Of a stretch of DNA of 27,214 bases, positions 16,239-23,492 are shown in pieces. The stretch is from contig CANDEX010000015.1 of the NCBI GenBank assembly GCA_947383875.1, positions 1-27,214 of the forward strand, given 5' to 3'. Position 1 is the first letter of the stretch. Each line of letters starts with the position of its first letter. The notes below the pieces were generated by a model. The model was not told where the DNA came from, did no database searches, and was given only the letters and a program-made list of their open reading frames with translations. The translations under genes and the position numbers were made by a program. Source of the DNA: an uncultured Azospirillum sp. GTDB taxonomy: Bacteria; Pseudomonadota; Alphaproteobacteria; RF32; CAG-239.

Positions 16239-16988
16239 ATGGAAAATCGTACTATCACCCTCAAAGACAAAGTGTTCTACATCACTCTGACACTCTCTCT
16301 GGTTCTGCTGACGTCTCTCCTGCTCTACAAAAGCTGCTCTAAAAACGAAACGGAAAATGAGACATGGCTGCCTCCTATCGAAGCTTACGATAATTCTTTT
16401 GACAAGGTTATCATTGCCAGAGCTTACCTTGATGGCGTTCAGAAAAACATTTCATCGGAATGCCCTCGCGCTCTGGTAGGTTTCAAATTCATCAACGGAC
16501 GCGATGTCAAAGACTTCAACTTTGATGGACTGACCTATGAACAATCTGTTCGTATTGTTGCTGAAGATTGGAAACCGCTGATTGTCAACCATCTGTCCGC
16601 AGACCTATCTTTATCTGAACAACAAATGGCCGTAATTACACTCACCGCCATGCGCATGGGAAAAACCGGTTTCTTACGTTCCACTTTTTTACAAAAAGTA
16701 AATGAAGGACAATTTGAAGAAGCATCAAACTGGTTGCTTTTGCAAAAAGAAGATGGTTCTGTCCGCCAATTGGGAGAAGAAGCAACTCAATACTTTTATA
16801 TGCTAAAACTCCTCTGGAACAATGAATTAGAGATTGCACAGCTTCAAAATCTGCCAATGTTCTCTTATCGGGCTTTACCGTTAGATAAACTTTATAATGC
16901 CGACAGTACCTATGTTTTTAATAAAGACATACGCCAACAGTTATCCAAAGGCTACTACCAAACGCCACTCAAAGCCCTAGAACTTTGA
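16239..16988 (+). CDS. Membrane-anchored protein with degenerate lysozyme-like (GH24) domain
   Basis: 249 residues. A single membrane helix (about 13-30, FYITLTLSLVLLTSLLLY) is followed by a polar linker and a domain resembling phage-type GH24 lysozymes. The best match is the second half: LSLSEQQMAVITLTAMRMG and KTGFLRSTFLQKVNEGQFEE at about 123-161 follow the lysozyme pattern in which an N-x-G-ST-L-x-K-N-G block follows a helix. ARAYLDG (60-66) resembles the AYxD of the catalytic arm, but the position of the catalytic Glu nine residues earlier is Lys56, and the Thr six residues after the Asp is Ile71 or its neighbour. It may therefore bind peptidoglycan without cutting it. The homology call is mine from pattern reading and is moderate. 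Confidence 0.5.
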   Translation: MENRTITLKDKVFYITLTLSLVLLTSLLLYKSCSKNETENETWLPPIEAYDNSFDKVIIARAYLDGVQKNISSECPRALVGFKFINGRDVKDFNFDGLTYEQSVRIVAEDWKPLIVNHLSADLSLSEQQMAVITLTAMRMGKTGFLRSTFLQKVNEGQFEEASNWLLLQKEDGSVRQLGEEATQYFYMLKLLWNNELEIAQLQNLPMFSYRALPLDKLYNADSTYVFNKDIRQQLSKGYYQTPLKALEL

Positions 16989-17002
16989 TTCTCTGTTTTT
17001 TA

Positions 17003-17036
17003 TCCTCTCGCAAATATTGCCGAGAGGATTTTTTTT
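17003..17036 (+). terminator. Rho-independent terminator
   Basis: TCCTCTCG (17003-17010) and CGAGAGGA (17021-17028) form a perfect 8-bp stem followed by eight T residues. Confidence 0.85.
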
Positions 17037-17079
17037 GACATTAATTCACAAAAGCTATTTTTATAATTGCAATTTAATT

Positions 17080-17122
17080 TTGACAAGACTAGCATATCCC
17101 CACATTGTGATTCACCACAATG
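17080..17122 (+). promoter_or_regulatory. Promoter and palindrome before the small lipoprotein gene
   Basis: TTGACA (17080-17085) is followed 17 bp later by CATTGT (17103-17108) as a weak -10. A perfect inverted repeat CATTGTG (17103-17109) / CACAATG (17116-17122) with a six-base gap covers the -10 and the expected start, so a repressor bound here would block transcription; a 5' hairpin is the alternative. Confidence 0.4.
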
Positions 17123-17149
17123 CAGATTAATTATCGAAAGGACTATAAA

Positions 17150-17299
17150 ATGAAAAAATTAGCTATTCTTGCTGTATTATTTGCTTTATCTGCCTGCACC
17201 GGTGCTCGTGGCACTATCGGTGGTCAGAAAGTCTGCACCAATGATTATCTGTTGGGTGTACTCTCTCTGTCTGAAATCGTTGCTCCTTGCGGCAAGTAA
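17150..17299 (+). CDS. Small lipoprotein of 49 residues
   Basis: MKKLAILAVLFALSAC gives a compact signal peptide ending in a lipobox (LSAC, Cys16), so the mature protein is a lipid-anchored peptide of 34 residues: CTGARGTIGGQKVCTNDYLL and on to APCGK. Two further cysteines in the mature part (before TNDYLL and near the end) could form a disulfide. AAAGGA lies about seven bases before the ATG, and a strong terminator follows, so it is a monocistronic gene with its own promoter. No family was recognised with confidence. Confidence 0.7.
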   Translation: MKKLAILAVLFALSACTGARGTIGGQKVCTNDYLLGVLSLSEIVAPCGK

Positions 17300-17314
17300 G
17301 CTCATGCTTTTCAG

Positions 17315-17345
17315 AAAGCCCCTGCTCCGTCAGGGGCTTTTTTAC
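17315..17345 (+). terminator. Rho-independent terminator after the lipoprotein gene
   Basis: AAAGCCCCTG (17315-17324) and CAGGGGCTTT (17331-17340) form a 10-bp perfect stem with a six-base loop and six T residues. It may also stop transcription arriving from tatC. Confidence 0.9.
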
Positions 17346-17432
17346 TGCCCAAACCACAATTGGCACAGCTCTCACTCTTTTTAACACATCCGTGCCATGG
17401 ATTCCAAATATCATGCATTGTCTTGACAATTC

Positions 17433-18155
17433 TTAATCAGCACGATTTCTTTTGGGTCTTGCAAAAAATAAACCTGCTTCAAATAATAAATATGTCGGGA
17501 TGGATAGCAGCAACTGGCTGACAATATCCGGCGGCGTTAGCAAAGCTGCAGTAATCAGTATCCCCACCAATACATATGGCCTCTTATGTCTAACCGCCTC
17601 ATATGAAACCAAACGAGAACGAATCAACGAATATGTAATCAGCGGAAATTGAAACATCAGCCCGAAAACCACAGACAACCACAAAGCCATGGAAACAACA
17701 TTAGATATGCCAAACACAGCCTTTATATCCGACGTAACAAAACTTAATCCGAAATTTATCAGCAACGGTAAAATGAAAAAGATACAAAACAAAACCCCAC
17801 AAACAAACAGAAAACTGGAACTGACAACAATCGACTTAATAAATCTCCGTTCATTATCATATAAAGCCGGCAAAACAAAGTTCCATATCTGACGCGCCAT
17901 ATAAGGAAAACAGACAAGCAAATCCAAAACAACGGCTGTTTTTATTTGCAGAATAAAAACCTCCATTGGCGAAAAATAATTCAGCGCAACCTCGTGCTGT
18001 CCTATCATGATTTTTATCAATGCAGACATACAATAAGGTGCGGCCCAAAACATCGGTAATAATCCGATTCCCAGTGCCATAAAGCACCTAATCAGCATGG
18101 CTCTCAAAGCTTCCAAATGAGCCGTCAAACCCTCATCGTTGCCGCTCATACTCAT
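17433..18155 (-). CDS. tatC: Sec-independent translocase TatC
   Basis: TatC is the receptor for twin-arginine signals in the Tat pathway, which exports folded proteins. The 240-residue product keeps the family pattern: [15 protein letters not shown] at the N terminus, [33 protein letters not shown] and six hydrophobic segments, with PLITYSL and [20 protein letters not shown] near the end. It is shorter and less canonical than housekeeping TatC. Its ATG overlaps the tatA stop by four bases. It is the last gene of the redox operon that starts with a Tat-signal enzyme, which suggests a dedicated translocase; no tatB is seen in the window. Confidence 0.9.
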   Translation of the reverse strand: MSMSGNDEGLTAHLEALRAMLIRCFMALGIGLLPMFWAAPYCMSALIKIMIGQHEVALNYFSPMEVFILQIKTAVVLDLLVCFPYMARQIWNFVLPALYDNERRFIKSIVVSSSFLFVCGVLFCIFFILPLLINFGLSFVTSDIKAVFGISNVVSMALWLSVVFGLMFQFPLITYSLIRSRLVSYEAVRHKRPYVLVGILITAALLTPPDIVSQLLLSIPTYLLFEAGLFFARPKRNRAD

Positions 18156-18361
18156 TTTCCGGATTTTGTTTCTTCGTCCTCTACAGCTTTATCTACCGTT
18201 TCTTTCAACTCTTTCGCTTCATTCTGCAGCATCTCTTTAGCTTTTTTATATTCATATTGAGCTTTACCGAGTGCTTTGGCTAATTCCGGAATACGTTTGC
18301 CTCCAAACAACACCAACACTACTACCAAAATCAAGGTTATTTCAGTTAAACCTAATGACAT
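18152..18361 (-). CDS. tatA: Sec-independent translocase TatA
   Basis: 69 residues: a short N-terminal membrane helix ([17 protein letters not shown]), the hinge [16 protein letters not shown] and an amphipathic helix, then a charged tail ([19 protein letters not shown]). This is the classic TatA/E shape that forms the translocation pore with TatC. GAGGAG precedes the ATG. It lies ten bases after the polyferredoxin gene and overlaps tatC by four bases. TatB, which is longer and has a Glu-rich tail, is absent here; TatA may serve both roles as in minimal TatAC systems. Confidence 0.92.
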   Translation of the reverse strand: MSLGLTEITLILVVVLVLFGGKRIPELAKALGKAQYEYKKAKEMLQNEAKELKETVDKAVEDEETKSGK

Positions 18362-18371
18362 TATTTTCTCC

Positions 18372-19640
18372 TCATAAAATTCTTTGTTTATCGACAGCCA
18401 GGATTGTCACAGCCTTAACCGGACATACAACTTGACAAGTTCCGCACCCGATACACTCGTCTGCATTAATCTGCGGAAATTCCCCCTCTTCTTTACGAAT
18501 AGCTTCACGCGGGCATTTCATAACACATAATCCGCATTTGACACAAACAGCATCATCAATAACAGCCAAACCTATTTGTGTTTCTCGCTTTTCATCAAGA
18601 GACAGTCTTTCAATAGCCCCGGAAGGACACACTTGAGAACATTTATGACAATCATAGTCACAGAAAGCATCCTTATAGTCAAGATGAACGGCGGGATAAT
18701 CCCCATCCGCTTTTTTTATAATCTTCATCGGACAACTGACCACACAGAGATTACAATTCAAACAGCGATTGGCAAAAACTTCTGCATTTTTAGCTCCCGG
18801 AGGCAAAATAACCTGTTTTATTTTTGCGCCCACAGCTTTCCCTAAACTTATCCCGCCTTTAACTGATAAAAGAAAAAGAGCAGCTGCTCCGCCGACCAAA
18901 AATTTTCTTCTTCCGGGACAAAAAACAACGTCCTCCGCTTTCTTAGCCCCATATTGCAACGCACTTTTATGACAAGAAGCAAAACATCTAAAACACTTAA
19001 TACAAGTCTCGTTATTAACTGTCCCGTTTTTATAATCAATACTCCCGGTCGGACATTTTGAAGCACACGCTCCACAAGAAACACAACTATTTCGTTCAAT
19101 ATAAATGCGATTAACGGCATATCTGGAAAGAAGCCCCAATACGACCCCGACCGGACAAATATCAGAACAAAACAACCGTCCTCTAAACCAAACCAAAACA
19201 ACAAGCAAAGCCAAAATCAATAATCCGAAGACAGCTCCGCCGGCTGCTGAACCAAATAAAGAATAAGGATCAATCAACCTCATCAACCACACAGTTCCGC
19301 CCACGAGGGATCCCCAAACAATTGCCGCAATAAAATACTTATACGGCTTATCTGCGTGATAAGAGCCTCTGCGGCGGAAGAGCATCATCAGCCCTTCCTG
19401 CAGCAGCCCCAGCGGACAAAGCGTTGAACAGTATATTCGCCCCAAAAACAATGTCAGCAGTAATAAACCGCACAACAAAATAACCGCTGTCAAAGAAAAA
19501 TCCGTCACCACCCGCTGCACTAAAGCGACCAATTGCAAATCAAAAATCTTCAAAGGATAAAACTGTCCGGAAAAGGCCAAAACAAAGAGTATCCCGGCCA
19601 ACAAAGCAATACTGCCGCGAATATAACGTATTTTTTTCAT
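18372..19640 (-). CDS. NapH-like membrane polyferredoxin with internal Tat-type segment
   Basis: 422 residues. Four membrane helices in the first 165 residues carry two CxxxCP motifs (Cys71/75 after GRIY; Cys158/162 after GRLF), as in NapH/MauN quinol-linked proteins. Two [4Fe-4S] motifs follow (Cys186-196 and Cys213-223). Then comes [17 protein letters not shown] (242-258), a twin-arginine-type segment with a hydrophobic stretch, and four more cluster motifs (Cys293-303, 327-338, 366-376, 396-406). I infer that the last domain is moved across the membrane by Tat, making a wire of six clusters from inside to outside. It lies between the flavodoxin gene and tatA. It resembles a fusion of NapH with a NapG-like protein. 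Confidence 0.88.
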   Translation of the reverse strand: MKKIRYIRGSIALLAGILFVLAFSGQFYPLKIFDLQLVALVQRVVTDFSLTAVILLCGLLLLTLFLGRIYCSTLCPLGLLQEGLMMLFRRRGSYHADKPYKYFIAAIVWGSLVGGTVWLMRLIDPYSLFGSAAGGAVFGLLILALLVVLVWFRGRLFCSDICPVGVVLGLLSRYAVNRIYIERNSCVSCGACASKCPTGSIDYKNGTVNNETCIKCFRCFASCHKSALQYGAKKAEDVVFCPGRRKFLVGGAAALFLLSVKGGISLGKAVGAKIKQVILPPGAKNAEVFANRCLNCNLCVVSCPMKIIKKADGDYPAVHLDYKDAFCDYDCHKCSQVCPSGAIERLSLDEKRETQIGLAVIDDAVCVKCGLCVMKCPREAIRKEEGEFPQINADECIGCGTCQVVCPVKAVTILAVDKQRIL

Positions 19641-19659
19641 TAATCACCCTTTTCCGGCT

Positions 19660-20235
19660 TTAGAATTTGAACCCTAAATCTTTCAACCACCCGGAAATAC
19701 CCAAAGTACGGCTGCTATAACCAACCCAAGGTTCTGAAACAACGTTACAACCTTTGCACTGCGCTGTCAAATCCGAAACGGTATTTTGAACACCGCCACC
19801 GCCGTGCGTAATAAAAGGAATAACCTTTTTACCCGACAAATCATAACTCTCCAAAAAGCTGCTGACTTGCGGTGTAATTGTTCCCCACCAGTTAGGAGAA
19901 CCGATAAAGACCACATCATACTGGGCTATATCCGCGACTGAAGTTGTCAACTTAGGACGATAACCATCAGCAATTTCTTGCTTTGCCTGAACAGTCATCG
20001 GACGATATTCTTCAGGATAACTTCCTTCCGTTTTAATTTCAAAAATATCTCCGCCGATTTTCTCTTGTATAGCTTCAGCCACTTCTTTAGTGTTTCCGCT
20101 GTAGGAATAATAAGCAACCAAAACCTTAGAGCCGGACATTTCTGCCGCGGTGTTACCCTCTTCGGCCGAAACATTTACAGCCGAACCAAATAATGCTGAA
20201 AACATAACCGTTGCAGCTGATACTATTTTTTTCAT
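19660..20235 (-). CDS. Exported flavodoxin
   Basis: 191 residues. A signal peptide (MKKIVSAATVMFSALFGSA, cleavage near VSA) precedes a flavodoxin domain with the FMN phosphate loop YYSYSGNTKE (about 42-51), IGSPNWWGT (aromatic side of the flavin) and PFITHGGGG. This is the class of flavodoxins found in gut bacteria beside aldo/keto reductases. Most flavodoxins are cytoplasmic; an exported one should accept or deliver electrons in the envelope. The signal lacks twin arginines, so it is Sec-like, which is odd because FMN must then be added outside. AAAGGAG precedes the ATG. It lies 19 bases before the polyferredoxin gene. Confidence 0.88.
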   Translation of the reverse strand: MKKIVSAATVMFSALFGSAVNVSAEEGNTAAEMSGSKVLVAYYSYSGNTKEVAEAIQEKIGGDIFEIKTEGSYPEEYRPMTVQAKQEIADGYRPKLTTSVADIAQYDVVFIGSPNWWGTITPQVSSFLESYDLSGKKVIPFITHGGGGVQNTVSDLTAQCKGCNVVSEPWVGYSSRTLGISGWLKDLGFKF

Positions 20236-20258
20236 ATTTTTCTCCTTTATGTTAGAGG

Positions 20259-21497
20259 TTAAACTTCAAAAGTCTTAGCGACTTCTTTCATCCATTTACT
20301 AATTTCAATATGTTGCGGACAATGCTTCTCACACAAACGACATCCGATACAACTTGACGCTTTGCCATGAGATTTTGCCAAATTGGCATAATAAACCCTT
20401 TGCGCATTAAACGGCTTATCAGAACGTTCCTGTTTTTCAGCATTATACAAAGCAAAATAATCCGGGATAGCAATTTTCATTGGGCAGAATTCAACACAAT
20501 ACCGGCAGGCCGTACAAGGAACCGACACCAAAGAATGAAGCGTTTTAACAGCATTTTCAACAACTTCAAGCTCTTCTTTATTCAAAGGCTTAAAGTTCTG
20601 CATATATGAGGTATTATCTTCCAGCTGCGCCATATTGGACATTCCGCTTAAAACCATCATGACCCCCTCCAAACTGGCGGCATAACGTACCGCCCAGGAA
20701 GCAACGGACATTTGAGGTTCAGCATCCTTGAAAATCTTTTCTACCTCAGGAGGAACCATAGCCAGACTTCCTCCCTTAACCGGTTCCATCACAATAACCG
20801 GTTTTCCGTATTTTTGAGCAATCTCATAACACCTGCGGCTCTGAATACTGGCATTGTCCCAATCAATATAATTAATTTGAAGCTGCACGAATTCAACTTC
20901 CGGATGCTCTCGCAATACCTCTTCCAACAACTCCGGAGTATCATGAAAAGAAAAGCCGATATGTTTAATCTTTCCTTCTTTTTTCTTGTCTTGAATAAAC
21001 TTAAAACTATCATATTGACGCGCCTTGCCGATTGTATTGGCATTAACATTATGAATCAAATAATAGTCAAAATATGAAAGTCCTGTTTTTTCCAGCTGTT
21101 TATTGAAAATATCTTCCTGTTGTTCCTTACTCGATAAATATCCGACAGGCAGTTTACTGGCAACGGTAAATTTATCTCGGGGATGCCTTTTAACCAACGC
21201 CTCTCGCAAAGCAACTTCACTTTCATACCCCATATACATCCAAGCCGTATCAAAATAACTGAAACCGCGCTCCAAAAACATATCCACCATTTTATTCAGA
21301 GTCGCGTAATCTATTGAAGTTTGATCTTTGGGATCTTTCAACGGCAGACGCATAAAACCAAAACCGAGTTTGTTATTAGGATTAATCCGCGCTCTTACCG
21401 CATCAGTCACGGCAACAGTCTCCGCCAAAGTCAGCTTTGGCAAAGCTGACAACGCAAACGCGGCCAATGTACTCATCAAAAATTCACGTCTGTTCAT
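20259..21497 (-). CDS. Tat-exported aldo/keto reductase with ferredoxin domain
   Basis: 412 residues from the ATG at 21497, which has AAAGGAG upstream (the open frame reaches back to 21527). MNRREFLMSTLAAFALSALP is a Tat signal with the RRxFLM core. The aldo/keto reductase barrel shows the catalytic tetrad Asp83 (FDTAW), Tyr88, Lys115 (VASKLP) and His149 (YLIHN). The C-terminal part has two [4Fe-4S] motifs, CTACRYCVEFCP and CIGCRLCEKHCP, as in the ferredoxin-linked class of the family. With iron-sulfur electrons the enzyme may not need NAD(P)H, which is scarce in the periplasm. It is the first gene of the redox operon. The substrate is unknown. Confidence 0.88.
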   Translation of the reverse strand: MNRREFLMSTLAAFALSALPKLTLAETVAVTDAVRARINPNNKLGFGFMRLPLKDPKDQTSIDYATLNKMVDMFLERGFSYFDTAWMYMGYESEVALREALVKRHPRDKFTVASKLPVGYLSSKEQQEDIFNKQLEKTGLSYFDYYLIHNVNANTIGKARQYDSFKFIQDKKKEGKIKHIGFSFHDTPELLEEVLREHPEVEFVQLQINYIDWDNASIQSRRCYEIAQKYGKPVIVMEPVKGGSLAMVPPEVEKIFKDAEPQMSVASWAVRYAASLEGVMMVLSGMSNMAQLEDNTSYMQNFKPLNKEELEVVENAVKTLHSLVSVPCTACRYCVEFCPMKIAIPDYFALYNAEKQERSDKPFNAQRVYYANLAKSHGKASSCIGCRLCEKHCPQHIEISKWMKEVAKTFEV

Positions 21498-21525
21498 AAG
21501 CAGCTCCTTTACCTGTACACAACCC

Positions 21526-21556
21526 ACTATAATTTTTAGAGCTTACTCTAAGTCAA
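21526..21556 (-). promoter_or_regulatory. MerR-type promoter/operator of the Tat redox operon
   Basis: On the minus strand TTGACT (21556-21551) and TATAGT (21531-21526) are 19 bp apart, the long spacer that MerR-family activators correct by bending DNA. Inside it lies a perfect dyad TTAGAG-CTTA-CTCTAA (21536-21551). The sequence resembles operators of the aldehyde- or thiol-sensing MerR regulators. No merR-type gene is present in the window. Predicted start is about 20 bp before the ribosome-binding site region. Confidence 0.7.
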
Positions 21557-21635
21557 GAGTTTTTTTTGCAATGATAACAATTTAAAACCATGCAGCACAA
21601 AACAGATAGTCTGCTCATTTTGTTAGACAAAAAAC

Positions 21636-21664
21636 TTGACAAGTATAGTGAGCGAGAGTATGCT
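21636..21664 (+). promoter_or_regulatory. Promoter of the ATP-grasp operon
   Basis: TTGACA (21636-21641), a 17-bp spacer and TATGCT (21659-21664). The leader to the ATG at 21794 is about 120 bases and contains a GCTCC-ATA-GGAGC hairpin (21715-21727) and a long T/G-rich run. The region 21498-21793 holds only this promoter, the divergent MerR-type site and no convincing gene. Confidence 0.6.
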
Positions 21665-21793
21665 AACAAACATGATGAATACGAAACACATAATATATGC
21701 ACTTTCTCTCCGACGCTCCATAGGAGCTGCTATTGTATTTTAAATAAAAGTATTTGTTTTTTTGTGTGTTTGTTTTTTGAATAAGAGAGAATA

Positions 21794-23488
21794 ATGTTTC
21801 CCAAATTAAGTAATGAAGTCAAAGCTGTTTTTGACAAGACAGTAAAAAAATTATCGGCCCAAAACACCTTGTTTGTTATGACGGCGTTTTATCCGCAACG
21901 CGGCGGCATTCTCCAGGATGTTGTTAATGCAGGCGGTCAAGCCGTTATTGCCGGCGGCGCACCGAATCAACAACTGTTCAAAGGTATTCCCCAATACAGC
22001 CCGGGATATGATACGACAGGTATCAGCGAAACCCCGAAAGAAATTTATGAAATTGTCAAAGCTCTTCCTGAAGAACTTGTCAGCGGACACCCGGTTGCCT
22101 TATTTGTAGAAGCTCCGGTCGGCAACCTCTGGTCAAACAATTTGAGAGTGAAAAAAAAGGCAAACATTATCTCTTCTAACGAGCAAAACCTGCGTCTCTT
22201 TTTTGAAGAAAAAACCAACTTGCAAAAAATTCTTACAGAAGCAGGTCTTGAAGACTGTTTCATTCCTTCTGAAGTGGTCAAAGTCGAACAGTTAGATGCA
22301 GAGAAAATATCTTCTCTTTACACTCAATACCAAGGCAACAACGGCAAAGTCGTTATCCAATCTTGCGGTTCTGAAAACTTTGAAAGCGGTGGCGGCAAAG
22401 GCACCAGTATTGTATCCTCCGCCGAAGAATTCGCTCAAAACATCGTCCAACATAAGGGTGATGTCAAAGTCGCACGTTTTATTGACGGTTTCTGCAGCAA
22501 TATGTCAATGTTCGTCGGCAATACAATTGCCGATAAAGAGCACGGCGGAGTCAAAAAAGGGCATTTATCCCCTGAAGACAACGCTTTTTCGGAAGACACA
22601 ATTTACGCGCTGTTACAGCGGGGAAAAGAAATAGGTATCAGCAAAGACAAAACCATTGTGCTGACGGCCAGAGCTTCCTTAAAAGCCTTGGGCGACAAAA
22701 ACCTGACTAAAAGTTCCTCTAACGGTGTCGGCAACTCTCTGGGATATGAGTTTCCTGACGAAATCAATGCCAAAGTTTATGAAATCAGCCAAAAGCTCGG
22801 AACATTAATGGCACAATGCGGCAAAGTAGGCCTTTGCGGTGCTGATTTAATTATCGATTCTGATAACCATATCTGGATTAATGAGGTCAATGACCGGCAG
22901 CAAGGCCCGACCGAACAGCTGAGCCTTGATGCTGAAAATGCCGGCTTAATCGGCATCCACCGCTTGGCATTTATCAGCAACTATGCCGACTGTTCAGCAC
23001 CGGAAACACAAAAACTGTTGTATCGGCTTCAACAAAATGCCGAAAACCTTTATCGGAAATCATTGGAAAGCGACGGTAGTTTTTACATCAAAATGATGGG
23101 AAAACAAGCAGGAACAGCCACCTCAATCATTGACCTGAAACCGGGTATCTACGCTATCGACAAACAAGCAGACGGCAGCTGGAAATGGGATTTTTCTCAA
23201 AGCTACGGCAAGAGTGACAATATTGACCTCAACCAAAATCGGATTTACGCCGGTTTATCCGGAGTCAGCCTCAAAAAAGGACAACAAGTGCCTTCCGGCG
23301 CACAAATTCTGCGGATTGTCGGCAAAGCTAAAAACGGCTCATCGCCTTTTAGCATTCAAGGGAATAAAGTTGCGTTGAATAAAAAATGGCTGCCGATTGT
23401 AAATAGTTTATATTCTGATATCTTTGGAAAAGAATACAATCATCAACAAACCATATTGATGAATAAACACAAGTCATCCCAAAGGTAA
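21794..23488 (+). CDS. ATP-grasp family ligase-like protein
   Basis: 564 residues. The N-terminal part to about 120 has a Rossmann-like fold. The ATP-grasp core follows: KVVIQSCGSEN with Lys185, the glycine-rich loop SGGGKGTSI (198-206), VARFIDGFC (226-234) and the metal site LCGADLIID plus WINEVNDR (Asp351, Glu364, Asn366). Such enzymes form amide or peptide bonds through an acyl phosphate. The C-terminal region (about 390-564) is not standard; it has DLKPGIYAIDKQADGSWKW and GVSLKKGQQVPSGAQILRIV, perhaps a substrate-recognition barrel. The next gene starts four bases after this stop. Substrates cannot be told from sequence. Confidence 0.8.
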   Translation: MFPKLSNEVKAVFDKTVKKLSAQNTLFVMTAFYPQRGGILQDVVNAGGQAVIAGGAPNQQLFKGIPQYSPGYDTTGISETPKEIYEIVKALPEELVSGHPVALFVEAPVGNLWSNNLRVKKKANIISSNEQNLRLFFEEKTNLQKILTEAGLEDCFIPSEVVKVEQLDAEKISSLYTQYQGNNGKVVIQSCGSENFESGGGKGTSIVSSAEEFAQNIVQHKGDVKVARFIDGFCSNMSMFVGNTIADKEHGGVKKGHLSPEDNAFSEDTIYALLQRGKEIGISKDKTIVLTARASLKALGDKNLTKSSSNGVGNSLGYEFPDEINAKVYEISQKLGTLMAQCGKVGLCGADLIIDSDNHIWINEVNDRQQGPTEQLSLDAENAGLIGIHRLAFISNYADCSAPETQKLLYRLQQNAENLYRKSLESDGSFYIKMMGKQAGTATSIIDLKPGIYAIDKQADGSWKWDFSQSYGKSDNIDLNQNRIYAGLSGVSLKKGQQVPSGAQILRIVGKAKNGSSPFSIQGNKVALNKKWLPIVNSLYSDIFGKEYNHQQTILMNKHKSSQR

Positions 23489-23492
23489 TAAT

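Noticed and set aside
21590..21784. A 64-residue plus-strand frame in the leader of the ATP-grasp gene
   Set aside because: It runs across the TTGACA/TATGCT promoter, has no ribosome-binding site and its protein (Cys/Phe-rich end) looks random.
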